Shown here in pieces: positions 49,549 through 57,501 of a stretch of 64,000 nt of DNA (its first letter is position 1; each line of letters begins with the position of its first letter). The notes below the pieces were generated by a model. The model saw only the letters and a program-made list of their open reading frames with translations. It did not search any database and was not told the origin of the DNA. The translations under genes and the position numbers were made by a program. Source of the DNA: Chitinimonas sp036961565 (GTDB lineage Bacteria; Pseudomonadota; Gammaproteobacteria; Burkholderiales; Chitinimonadaceae); assembly GCF_036961565.1 (NCBI RefSeq), contig NZ_JBAMDD010000015.1, forward strand, positions 1 to 64,000, given 5' to 3'.

Positions 49549-50486
49549 TGAGCACCTACCTGTTACGCCGTATTTGGCAGATGATCCCGACCTTGGCCGG
49601 GGTCATGCTGCTGGTTTTCTTCCTGTTCAACGTGTTTGGCGGCGACCCTGCCGCCATCCTTGCCGGCAAGGTGGCCAGCAAGGAAAAGATTGATGCCATC
49701 CGCGAACAGCTGGGCTTGAATGCACCGATCTGGGTGCAGTTGTGGATTTTCGTCAAACAGGTCTTCACGTTTGACTTTGGCGCCAGCTGGAGTACCAACG
49801 AAGCTGTTTCGGCCATCATCCTGCAGAAAGCGCCAGTCTCGCTGACCGTCATGCTGCAGGTCTGGTTGCTAGATGCCATTGTGGCTGTGACCTTGGCGGT
49901 AGCTGTTGCCTACAAGCGTGGTTCGTTTACCGATCGTGCAGTAATGGGTATCTGTACGGCTGCCATGTCCATCTCACTGCTGTTGTACGTGGTCGTGGGC
50001 CAGTGGTTGCTCGCCTACAAGCTGGAGTGGTTTCCGGTCCTTGGCTGGAGTGATGATTTCTGGACCAATGTCAGCACTTACGCACCGCTGCCGATTCTGT
50101 TGCTACTGTTTGTTTCCATCGCGCCGAGCTTGCGTTTGTATCGCTCCTTTGTGGTGGAAGAAACCGGCCAGGATTACGCACGGACTGCTCGCGCCAAAGG
50201 CGCTACTGAACACCGCGTCATGTTTGTCCATGTACTGCGCAATGCCGCCGTGCCTATCGTGACCAATCTGGCGCTGGCATTGCCGGGGCTGTTCGTAGGT
50301 TCCTTCCTCATCGAGATGGTTTTCTCCATCCCGGGTTTGGGTAAGGAAATCGTCAATGCGGTGCAACGCAGCGATTTCCCGGTGATCAAGGCGATCACTG
50401 TCTACCTGGCCATGTTTGCCATGGCTGTCAATTTGCTGGTCGACGTCTTGTACAAGAGACTCGATCCGCGTGTCGAACTGAAGTGA
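49548..50486 (+). CDS. Peptide ABC transporter permease, OppB/YejB type
   Basis: A 312-residue inner-membrane permease with six hydrophobic segments. The N-terminus LLRRIWQMIPTLAGVMLLVFFLFNVFGGDPA is characteristic of DppB/OppB. The cytoplasmic EAA-like loop is YARTARAKGATEHRVMFVHVLRNAAVPIVT, and LIEMVFSIPGLGKEIVNAVQRSDFPV closes the fold. It overlaps the peptidase stop by one base and precedes the second permease by ten. Confidence 0.92.
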   Translation: MSTYLLRRIWQMIPTLAGVMLLVFFLFNVFGGDPAAILAGKVASKEKIDAIREQLGLNAPIWVQLWIFVKQVFTFDFGASWSTNEAVSAIILQKAPVSLTVMLQVWLLDAIVAVTLAVAVAYKRGSFTDRAVMGICTAAMSISLLLYVVVGQWLLAYKLEWFPVLGWSDDFWTNVSTYAPLPILLLLFVSIAPSLRLYRSFVVEETGQDYARTARAKGATEHRVMFVHVLRNAAVPIVTNLALALPGLFVGSFLIEMVFSIPGLGKEIVNAVQRSDFPVIKAITVYLAMFAMAVNLLVDVLYKRLDPRVELK

Positions 50487-50496
50487 GGCGGCGACA

Positions 50497-51528
50497 ATGA
50501 CTCAGCAACAAGCATCGTATGGATTCTGGCGCGCCGCCGGAAAGCGCCTGTGGGCGGATAAGCTGGCGCGATTCTGCATGGCCGTTCTGGTTGTGTACTT
50601 CCTGGTCGCAGGCGCGGCGGGTATGGGTTGGGTGGCGAAAGACTGGAACGAGGAGGTTGGTGTGTCATACGCCAACCCATCTTTCCTGGGCGATGACTAC
50701 CCTAATCCACAAGGCAAGAACAGCATCATCAGCCAGGATGTGCTGGTGGTTGATGAAAAGCAAAAGGCTGTCGATCCGTTGGCGCCTTACTATGAAGAGA
50801 TTGAGAAGAACGCTGCAGCCTATGAAAAGGCTGAGGTCAAGCCTAGCTGGACGCTGCTATTGGGGGGCGACAAGTGGGGGCGTGATGTCTTCGACAAGGT
50901 AATCAAGGCCGGTCAGGTGTCGATCAGCATTGGTCTTGCATCGGCATTGCTGGCCGTGTTTATTGGCACCGTGCTGGGTGCGCTGGGTGGCTACTTCGGT
51001 GGCAAGCTCGGTGATTTGCTGGAGTGGTTCTACAACATCTTCACATCGGTACCCTATATCCTGCTGGTTCTCGCATTTGCTGCTGTCTTTGGCAAGGGTG
51101 TGAGTACCGTCATCCTGGTTTTGGGTTTTGTGGGCTGGACCGGTACTTACCGCCTCATCCGTGCCGAGTACATCAAGCAACGTGGCCGTGACTATGTCAT
51201 GGCAGCGAATGCCATCGGCGCCTCGCATGGGCGCAAGATGTTCGTACATATCCTGCCTAACGTCTCACATCTGATACTGGTTCAGCTTTCGCAGTTGGTG
51301 GTGGATTTCATCAAGGCGGAAGTCATCCTGTCCTTCCTGGGTCTTGGTGTACCGACGGATTCAGTGTCCTGGGGCATCATGATCAACGAAGTCATGCCTG
51401 AGCTCGTGCTGGGCAAGTGGTGGCAATTGGCGACGGTAGCTGTGGTCATGTCGACCTTCGTGGTCTCGTTTGGCCTGTTTACCGACTTGTTGCGCGATGC
51501 GCTCGACCCCAAGGCCAGCCGCCGCTAA
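50497..51528 (+). CDS. Peptide ABC transporter permease, OppC/YejE type
   Basis: A 343-residue partner permease. After the first transmembrane segment (LARFCMAVLVVYFLVAGAAG) it has a long periplasmic insertion (about 45-125, including DEKQKAVDPLAPYYEEIEKNAAAYEKAEV) as in YejE-type proteins. Then come the core GGDKWGRDVFDKVIKAGQVSISIG, the EAA loop GRDYVMAANAIGASHGRKMFVHILPN and VILSFLGLGVPTDSVSWG. The ATPase gene starts eleven bases after its stop. Confidence 0.92.
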   Translation: MTQQQASYGFWRAAGKRLWADKLARFCMAVLVVYFLVAGAAGMGWVAKDWNEEVGVSYANPSFLGDDYPNPQGKNSIISQDVLVVDEKQKAVDPLAPYYEEIEKNAAAYEKAEVKPSWTLLLGGDKWGRDVFDKVIKAGQVSISIGLASALLAVFIGTVLGALGGYFGGKLGDLLEWFYNIFTSVPYILLVLAFAAVFGKGVSTVILVLGFVGWTGTYRLIRAEYIKQRGRDYVMAANAIGASHGRKMFVHILPNVSHLILVQLSQLVVDFIKAEVILSFLGLGVPTDSVSWGIMINEVMPELVLGKWWQLATVAVVMSTFVVSFGLFTDLLRDALDPKASRR

Positions 51529-51538
51529 GGAATGCACG

Positions 51539-53218
51539 ATGACCACTGAAAACCTGCTTGAAATCAAGAATCTGCGCGTTACCTTCAGGCTCGGCAAGAA
51601 CGAGCGTTTTGAGGCGCTGCAGGGCGTCAACTATGTGATTCCCAAGAACAGCGTAGTTGCGCTGGTTGGTGAATCGGGCTCGGGTAAGTCGGTATCGGCC
51701 ATGGCCATCATGGATCTGTTGCCGCGTGCCAATACAGAGATACCCGCCGACAGCGGCATGGTGTTCGAAGGCACCGATCTGCTGAAGCAGACCGAAAAGC
51801 AGCGCCGTGACCTGTGCGGCAAGCATATTTCGATGATCTTCCAGGATCCGATGACCTCGCTGAACCCGGTCTACCGGGTGGGTGACCAGATCGTCGAAGT
51901 GCTGCGCCTGCACAAGCCCTTGAGCAAGAACGAGGCGAAGAAGCGTGCGGTCGAGTTGCTGCGCGAGGTAGGTATTCCCGACCCGGAAACACGGGTCAAC
52001 AGCTATCCGCACGAAATGTCGGGCGGCCAGCAGCAGCGTGTGATGATCGCCATGGCGATTGCCTGCGAACCCAAGCTGCTGATTGCGGATGAGCCGACCA
52101 CCGCGCTGGACGTGACGATACAGAAGCAGATCATTGAACTGCTGATGAAGCTCAAGCAAAGCCATGGCATGAGCGTGTTGTTCATTACCCATGACCTGGA
52201 GCTGGTACGTGAGATTGCCGACCATGTGGTGGTGATGCACCGTGGCGTGATCAAGGAGCAGGGGCCGGCCGAGAGCGTGTTCACCGCCCCCAAGGATCCT
52301 TACACCCGCGCCTTGCTGGCTTGCCGTCCTACCATAGACAAGCGTCCCATCCGTCTGCCTATCGTTGAGGACTTTCTGCAAGGCCGCGAGCATGAATTGC
52401 CCCAGGGTGAGCGCAGCCGTGGTGTCAGCCCGGCCGATCCCATCATCCTGCAGGTGAATAACCTGAAGAAGACCTTCCGCGTCAAGCAAGGCCTGTTCAG
52501 CCATAAGGAAGTGGCTGCGGTGAAGGATGTCAGCTTCAAGCTGGCGCGTGGCAAGACCTTGGGTATCGTGGGTGAGTCGGGCTCTGGCAAGACCACACTG
52601 GGCAAGACCATCCTGCGCCTCAATAGCTGCGAAGGCGGGGAGGTGATCTACAACAACAAGAACCTGATGGGTCTGTCCGACCGTGAGTTCCAGCCCTACA
52701 AGCGGCAGTTGCAGATTATCTTCCAGAACCCCTATGCCAGCCTGAATCCCCGCTTTACCGTGGGTGACATTCTGCTGGAGCCGATGCGTGTGCATGGTAT
52801 TCACGACACCGACAAGGACCGTGCTGACCATGCGATCCAGTTGCTGCGCCGGGTGGGGCTGGATGAGAAAGCTTTCCACAAGTATCCGCACGAGTTTTCT
52901 GGTGGCCAGCGCCAGCGGATCAGCATTGCCCGCTGCTTGTCGATGAAGCCGGAGATTCTGGTTTGTGACGAATCGGTGTCGGCGCTGGATGTGTCGGTGC
53001 AGGCGCAGGTGCTGAATCTGTTGCAGGAGCTGCAGGATGAATACGGTATGAGCTACCTGTTCATTTCGCACGATCTGAGCGTAGTCAAATACATTTCGGA
53101 CGAGGTGCTGGTGATGCACCACGGTGAGATGGTGGAATACGCCAATTCTGATGAGCTATACCGCGAGCCCAAGCACGCTTACACGCAGAAATTGCTGGCC
53201 GCGATTCCCGGTCGCTGA
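51539..53218 (+). CDS. Two-domain peptide ABC transporter ATPase (YejF-like)
   Basis: A 559-residue fusion of two ABC ATPases, as in YejF or a DppD-DppF fusion. The first domain has Walker A GESGSGKSVSA, signature MSGGQQQRV and Walker B LLIADEPTTALDV. The second has GESGSGKTTLGK, FSGGQRQRI and ILVCDESVSALDVSV. Each ends with the peptide-transporter C-terminal tail (TRALLACRP; YTQKLLAAIPG). The ATG at 51539 has AAGGAA upstream. An efficient terminator follows at 53362. The second Walker B reads DES rather than DEP, seen in active members. Confidence 0.94.
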   Translation: MTTENLLEIKNLRVTFRLGKNERFEALQGVNYVIPKNSVVALVGESGSGKSVSAMAIMDLLPRANTEIPADSGMVFEGTDLLKQTEKQRRDLCGKHISMIFQDPMTSLNPVYRVGDQIVEVLRLHKPLSKNEAKKRAVELLREVGIPDPETRVNSYPHEMSGGQQQRVMIAMAIACEPKLLIADEPTTALDVTIQKQIIELLMKLKQSHGMSVLFITHDLELVREIADHVVVMHRGVIKEQGPAESVFTAPKDPYTRALLACRPTIDKRPIRLPIVEDFLQGREHELPQGERSRGVSPADPIILQVNNLKKTFRVKQGLFSHKEVAAVKDVSFKLARGKTLGIVGESGSGKTTLGKTILRLNSCEGGEVIYNNKNLMGLSDREFQPYKRQLQIIFQNPYASLNPRFTVGDILLEPMRVHGIHDTDKDRADHAIQLLRRVGLDEKAFHKYPHEFSGGQRQRISIARCLSMKPEILVCDESVSALDVSVQAQVLNLLQELQDEYGMSYLFISHDLSVVKYISDEVLVMHHGEMVEYANSDELYREPKHAYTQKLLAAIPGR

Positions 53219-53361
53219 CCGGGCGCAAGGCGCGATATGCCCTTAGGAAGGCATATCGCCCCCGGTGAAAGCGTGGCGCTGGTCGCTGTAACCTGCCAAG
53301 CGCAGGCAGTGGTTGGGCCACGGGGGAGATAAGGGGCGCCGGGTAGCCTTGTGATGACTTG

Positions 53362-53390
53362 AAAGCCGCTGCTATAGCGGCTTTTCTTTT
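53362..53390 (+). terminator. Terminator of the peptide-transport operon
   Basis: AAAGCCGCT (53362-53370) pairs with AGCGGCTTT (53376-53384), followed by TCTTTT. Confidence 0.85.
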
Positions 53391-53426
53391 GCCTGCGGCA
53401 ATATACGACCTGGGCGACTGCATGAG

Positions 53427-53448
53427 AAAAGGCCACTTACGTGGCCTT
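53427..53448 (-). terminator. Terminator of the phasin gene
   Basis: AAGGCCAC (53429-53436) pairs with GTGGCCTT (53441-53448) around TTAC. On the minus strand TTTCTC follows the stem, so it ends the phasin transcript. Confidence 0.8.
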
Positions 53449-53474
53449 GATTCGGGGTTGTCTTGCGTAGCGCC

Positions 53475-54011
53475 TTACTTGCGACTACTGCTCTTGACGG
53501 CATCGGCGGTGGCGGTGCTGGCGGCCTTGATGCTGGCGTCGGCAAATTCAGCTACCTGCCGGCTGGCCTTGGTGAGGCTATCAAACGCGGCCTGGCTGGC
53601 AGCAATGCTGGATTTGAAACCCGCAGAAAATAGATCGGAGCCTGCCGGTGCAGACTGACCAAGCTTATCGAAGCCGGCCAGGAACTCTTGCTGCAGATTA
53701 CCCAGGCGGGCTTCGCTTACCTTGGCCAGTTCGGCCTGGGTTTGCGCGGCCAGTTCGTAGATATTACGCGACAGGCCCAGCATCGAACCCATGGCTTGCT
53801 CGGTCAGGGCGGCGCGTACAGCCAGCGCGGATTGGGGGTCTTTGACTTCCGCCAGTTTGTTGGCCACCTTGGCGGAGTCCTCCAGGGCGTCTTTTGCGGC
53901 AGTCAGCTGCAGCTGCAGCATGCGCTCTGCGCTGTCTATGCTGATGCGGGCAAGCTTCAATGCGATTTCCAGTTGCTGCTGGGTGAGCTCTGCTTGAGGG
54001 GATGGTGCCAT
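53475..54011 (-). CDS. Phasin (polyhydroxyalkanoate granule protein)
   Basis: A 178-residue helical, Ala-rich protein of the phasin family, which coats PHA storage granules and controls their size. Typical stretches are ELTQQQLEIALKLARISIDSAERMLQLQLTAAKDALEDS, LGLSRNIYELAAQTQAELAKV and SQAAFDSLTKASRQVAEFADASIKAA. It is divergent from phaR, whose product represses phasin genes in other bacteria. GGAG precedes the ATG at 54009-54011. No PHA synthase gene is in the window. Confidence 0.88.
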   Translation of the reverse strand: MAPSPQAELTQQQLEIALKLARISIDSAERMLQLQLTAAKDALEDSAKVANKLAEVKDPQSALAVRAALTEQAMGSMLGLSRNIYELAAQTQAELAKVSEARLGNLQQEFLAGFDKLGQSAPAGSDLFSAGFKSSIAASQAAFDSLTKASRQVAEFADASIKAASTATADAVKSSSRK

Positions 54012-54333
54012 GTCATTCTCCAGGTTTGTTATGTGTCTGTACTGTTTGCCTGTAGGGGCTGTGTGCAAGTCCAAGACCGTGGAGCTGGGCGGGCTACCCA
54101 TGCTGCATGGCACGCTTTGGCATGGCCTGCAGGTGCTGCCGGTTGTTGTTGGCAGTACGCAGGCGCGGGGGAAGAGTGCTGTACGCCTAGGCTTGCGTTA
54201 TAGTTATGCTGCTTCGCACAACACAACCCATTCTAGGAAGCGGGTTCTGTGGCGTCAAGAACAACATGCTGCAACGCAGCAAAGTATATCTGCTCGCTAA
54301 GTGATTGATTCACAGAAAAATACGGAGACAAAC
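54012..54333. other. Divergent phasin/phaR control region
   Basis: About 320 bases between the two starts. It contains a perfect PhaR-type palindrome (54267-54281) and a near match CTGC-ATG-GCAC (54103-54113) close to the phasin start. Promoter elements could not be placed with confidence. Confidence 0.55.
54267..54281. promoter_or_regulatory. PhaR-type operator
   Basis: TGCTGC-AAC-GCAGCA is a perfect palindrome and contains CTGC-N3-GCAG, the core reported for PhaR in Paracoccus. It lies about 50 bases before the phaR start and should give autoregulation. Confidence 0.7.
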
Positions 54334-54894
54334 TTGGCCGATACCCCAAAGCGCGTGATCAAGAAGTACCCCAATCGACGCCTCTACGATACTGCCACCA
54401 GCTGCTACATCACGCTTGAGGATGTCAAACAACTGGTACTTGAAAACGTCGAAATCGTGGTGGAAGACGCCAAGACTCACGAAGACATCACCCGTAGCGT
54501 GTTGCTCCAGATCATTCTCGAAGAAGAGAGCGGCGGGGCGCCCATGTTTACCTACGACGTACTGACCCAGATCATCCGCTTCTACGGCCATGCCATGCAG
54601 GGGCTGATGGGCAACTACCTGGAGAAGAACCTGCAGTTGTTCAGCCAGATGCAACAGCGCCTGCAGGAGCAATCGAAGACGGTTTACGGTCAGGGTGAGA
54701 ATCCCTTGGCAGGGAATGCCAATCTCTGGGGGGATTTCATGAAGTTCCAGGCCCCGGCCATGCAGAACATGATGACCAGCTATCTGGAGCAAAGCACCAA
54801 TATGTTCGTGGAAATGCAGCAGCAGCTGCAGGACCGCACCAAGAACATGTGGACTGGATTTGGCTTTCCTCCGGGTAGCAGTGATAAAAAATAG
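54334..54894 (+). CDS. phaR: Polyhydroxyalkanoate synthesis repressor PhaR
   Basis: A 186-residue DNA-binding repressor that also binds PHA granules. The N-terminal PHB_acc_N domain is unmistakable: KRVIKKYPNRRLYDTATSCYITLEDVKQLV, followed by VVEDAKTHEDITRSVLLQIILEEESGG and the C-terminal helical PHB-accumulation region (FYGHAMQGLMGNYLEKNLQLF). A TTG at 54334 is taken as start because GGAG lies seven to ten bases upstream. The GTG at 54301 would add eleven residues but has no Shine-Dalgarno. It is divergent from the phasin gene it should control. Confidence 0.93.
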   Translation: MADTPKRVIKKYPNRRLYDTATSCYITLEDVKQLVLENVEIVVEDAKTHEDITRSVLLQIILEEESGGAPMFTYDVLTQIIRFYGHAMQGLMGNYLEKNLQLFSQMQQRLQEQSKTVYGQGENPLAGNANLWGDFMKFQAPAMQNMMTSYLEQSTNMFVEMQQQLQDRTKNMWTGFGFPPGSSDKK

Positions 54895-54919
54895 AGATCA
54901 ATCCGCGCAGCGGATGAGC

Positions 54920-54947
54920 AAAAGGCGTGTCTGCGGATGCGCCTTTT
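54920..54947 (+). terminator. Terminator after phaR
   Basis: AAAAGGCG (54920-54927) pairs with CGCCTTTT (54940-54947) around a 12-base loop, followed by further T residues. Confidence 0.8.
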
Positions 54948-55055
54948 TTGTTGCCGACTACCCCGTTTGGGTATCGGTGTGCGGCTTGCTAGCGTAAAAG
55001 CAACAGCAGGGGGTTTGAAAGTACCTTGCCTCTTACTGAGCCCTATGGAGTGTCC

Positions 55056-56063
55056 ATGAGCGATGTAACATCCCTAGTCATGAATAGCCCTGTCCTACCA
55101 CAGCCAAGCGCCGCGCTATCTGGGCTCACCGAGCTGCCAGAGCCTGCGCTCATCTATCAGCGGATCACCTCGCTGCTCTACCGCGAAGAGCCCAACCCCC
55201 GTCGACATGCCAGCACGCTGGCGAATGCGCTGAACGTAGACAAGAAGACGGTGAGTCGCTGGAGCAGCGATGGGGTTCGCAATGTCGAAGACATGATGGC
55301 CATCTGCCAGGCATTCGCGGTACCCCCTTCGGTCTTGCTGGCGCCGGTGATCGAGGGAACACAGATGGTGGATTGCCTGATCTCGGTGAACGGGACGGAA
55401 TGCCAGGGGCGAGCCTGGATATCCTTGCACCCCTTGCCTACAGATAAGGCCAGCGCCATGGTGTGCAGGCCAGGGGAAGGGCGTTTCTGGCGGCTGGAGG
55501 CCTGCGGTAGCGGCCCACGTGAAACGGCGCACGTGGCCTATTATGTGGATTCGCTGTGCGAGACCCGCAAGACTGAACCGCGTATCGCGGTGTGCTTGCC
55601 TGGCCGCGCACCACTCTCCAACGAACTTGCGACGAAACTGCAACTGTATCATTGCCAGACGGTAGAATATGCCTCTGGTACGGCGCTGCTGGAGGCCATG
55701 CAGCGCTCGCCCCTGCAGATGATCGCCCAGTCTGCTGCCCGCGCGATGGCAGACTTGGACAGCAACCCCAGCTATGCCCGCTATGAAGCGACGCGCGCTT
55801 TGCTACGCCAGTTCGATATCTGGCATGTGGAGGGTGACTCGCAGGTGGCTGAGCAGTTCAAGCAGGCCCCCAACCTCCTGATCGTGCATGAGTCACTGTC
55901 GGACTGGCCGGTGTTTGTTCAAGCTGTTCGTGCAGCCTGTGGCCGCTACGTGCCTGCGCTCGTGTTGTGCGCGGAACCTCCGCAGCCCCGCCTAATCGAA
56001 GGCCACTATTTTTGCTCCATCCAGTTGGCCGATGTGCTCGGTATGATACGTAGACTGGTTTAA
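55056..56063 (+). CDS. BetR-type HTH regulator with degenerate receiver-like C-terminus
   Basis: A 335-residue regulator. The N-terminal part (about 30-100) is a helix-turn-helix like the BetR family: IYQRITSLLYREEPNPRRHASTLANALNVDKKTVSRWSSDGVRNVEDMMAICQAFAV. The C-terminal 90 residues resemble a receiver fold (NLLIVHESLSDWPVFVQAVRAACGRYVPALVLCAEPP), but the phospho-acceptor Asp is replaced in this reading, so classical phosphorylation is doubtful. GGAG precedes the ATG at 55056. The microprotein and LuxR genes follow at once on the same strand. Confidence 0.65.
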   Translation: MSDVTSLVMNSPVLPQPSAALSGLTELPEPALIYQRITSLLYREEPNPRRHASTLANALNVDKKTVSRWSSDGVRNVEDMMAICQAFAVPPSVLLAPVIEGTQMVDCLISVNGTECQGRAWISLHPLPTDKASAMVCRPGEGRFWRLEACGSGPRETAHVAYYVDSLCETRKTEPRIAVCLPGRAPLSNELATKLQLYHCQTVEYASGTALLEAMQRSPLQMIAQSAARAMADLDSNPSYARYEATRALLRQFDIWHVEGDSQVAEQFKQAPNLLIVHESLSDWPVFVQAVRAACGRYVPALVLCAEPPQPRLIEGHYFCSIQLADVLGMIRRLV

Positions 56064-56085
56064 CCCCTTAGACAAAGGAATAGTC

Positions 56086-56235
56086 GTGATTGAACTCTTT
56101 ATCCTGTTGCTGATCAACCTGCTCGGCGTCACTACCCCTAGCCCCGCTACAGAACAGCCTAAGGAGCAAGCACCCGCTGGGCTTGTGCAGCCACAGGGCG
56201 ATACGCCGCAGCCTATCATCAACCCAGGCGTATAA
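56086..56235 (+). CDS. 49-residue hydrophobic/proline-rich microprotein
   Basis: A GTG-started frame with a textbook AAAGGA (56074-56079) six bases upstream. The 49-residue product is a hydrophobic helix (IELFILLLINLLGV) followed by a Pro/Gln-rich hydrophilic tail (TTPSPATEQPKEQAP then DTPQPIINPGV). There are no basic residues before the helix, so it may be a membrane-tethered peptide rather than a normal Sec-exported one. It lies 22 bases after the BetR-type gene and ten before the LuxR gene. I do not recognise a family; function unknown. Confidence 0.6.
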   Translation: MIELFILLLINLLGVTTPSPATEQPKEQAPAGLVQPQGDTPQPIINPGV

Positions 56236-56244
56236 AGTTTGGCC

Positions 56245-56949
56245 ATGGAAGCACTGCGCGACTCGTTGGGGCATGTGAGGCTGGCGGATGAGCTGGCTGA
56301 CCAGATTTCTGCCATGGCGAGTGAGCTGGGCTTCCGCAATTTTATGCTGGGTTATGTCAATCCGACACTATCCAACACACCGTTCTGGATAGATCGCATG
56401 CCAAGTCGTACCTGGGATGCCGGTACTGTTGTGGCAAGAGATCCAGTGACGACTGAAGTGGTAGCCACCACGGCGCCCAAAACTATTATATGGACAGCAG
56501 AGACCTACGCTTCGGCGGGCGCGGCGGATTTATGGGAGCTGGGTAACTCGATAGGCATACACAATGGTGTGGTGCATGCTGCACGCCCCGGTGGCCGGCG
56601 GCGCATGATGCTGAGCATGGATCGCGATGCAGCCTTCGATGGTACGCTGGAACAGCAGATCACCCAGGCCAAACAGCTGGCTTATTTTACCGACATGCTG
56701 GCAGGGACAGTCATTACCCTGTTCGATACGCAAGACCAGATCGAAGCCGATTTAAGCAAGACCGAATTGGAAGCGCTTAAATGGGTGTTTGGCTTTGGTT
56801 ATTCTGCGATTGAAATTGCAGAGCGATTGCATATCTCTTATCTTGCGGCGCGGCAATTGCTACAAAGTGCTACCGAGAAAATTGGCGCAGGGAATTACAT
56901 ACAGGCCAGTATGGTCGCGGCGCGCTATGGTGCGCTAGGGGCGGTTTGA
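56245..56949 (+). CDS. LuxR-family solo with autoinducer-binding-type domain
   Basis: A 234-residue regulator. The N-terminal ~155 residues match the autoinducer-binding fold (GFRNFMLGYVNP, ARDPVTTEVVATTAPKTIIWTAE, GNSIGIHNGVVHAARPGGRRRMMLSM). The C-terminus is a LuxR/FixJ HTH (LSKTELEALKWVFGFGYSAIEIAERLHISYLAARQLLQSA), slightly diverged in the recognition helix. No luxI-type synthase is in the window, so it is a solo. The start may be the ATG at 56245 or a TTG six bases earlier; both lack a strong Shine-Dalgarno, suggesting coupling to the microprotein. Confidence 0.78.
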   Translation: MEALRDSLGHVRLADELADQISAMASELGFRNFMLGYVNPTLSNTPFWIDRMPSRTWDAGTVVARDPVTTEVVATTAPKTIIWTAETYASAGAADLWELGNSIGIHNGVVHAARPGGRRRMMLSMDRDAAFDGTLEQQITQAKQLAYFTDMLAGTVITLFDTQDQIEADLSKTELEALKWVFGFGYSAIEIAERLHISYLAARQLLQSATEKIGAGNYIQASMVAARYGALGAV

Positions 56950-57178
56950 TAGGTGGGGCCGTAGCAATAAAACGCTGCGTTGATGCTCCGAGATGGCACC
57001 CAAACTCAGGTATTCTTGCCACTGAATGCGACAGTCCTAGCGAATACGGGCATCAACTGTCTTGCTTGGAGCAAGGAATTGATTTATTTCGAATCAATTC
57101 CTTACATTCAAGACTCAGTCATCCTTGGATCTATATGCAATGTGTGACCTTTCCACACGCAGCGCTACCAGGAATTAG
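56950..57178. other. Intergenic region after the LuxR gene
   Basis: No gene seen. A perfect 12-bp inverted repeat AAGGAATTGATT/AATCAATTCCTT (57073-57084, 57092-57103) with a 7-base loop lies in AT-rich surroundings. It has no T-run and might be an operator or a residue of inserted DNA. Confidence 0.5.
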
Positions 57179-57500
57179 TTAGCATGAAGGGCAAAGGAGC
57201 CCATCTTGTTGATAAACTCGCCGAGCATCCCACACACCAGCAGCTAATGCGTCACATGGTGCCAAGTCGATGTCAGCGGCAGTCCCGTAGGTAAAGGTTT
57301 GCCTATGTCGCCCTCCGACTTCCGGATGAGGTTGCTCCATATTAATGGAAATATCATCACTCTTACTAACACCGTGCTGTGCCATGTGATTATCAGAAGG
57401 AATGTGGTGAGGTGTAATATTATCCCCCTTTGTACCAGCCCTTTTCAGCACACTATACGGTGCTACCTGACCTTCATTTGGTAAAAACTGCTTGTTTGGA
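57179..57500 (-). pseudogene. Fragment of a polymorphic-toxin C-terminal tail
   Basis: Starting directly behind the stop of the formylglutathione hydrolase gene, the minus-strand frame reads LPNEGQVAPYSVLKRAG, TKGDNITPHHIPSDNHM, SINMEQPHPEVGGRHRQTFTYG and DALAAGVWDARRVYQQDGL, then stops after CPSC. These blocks recall the toxin tails found at the ends of RHS/polymorphic toxins. The N-terminal delivery part is absent and the end is shorter than I would expect, so it is most likely a relic. An ATG-less or internal-ATG expression (57451) cannot be excluded. Base composition is poorer in GC than its neighbours. Confidence 0.55.
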
Positions 57501-57501
57501 A

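Noticed and set aside
57299..57484. A 61-codon plus-strand frame opposite the toxin fragment
   Set aside because: It is antisense to the frame with recognisable motifs and has no features of its own.
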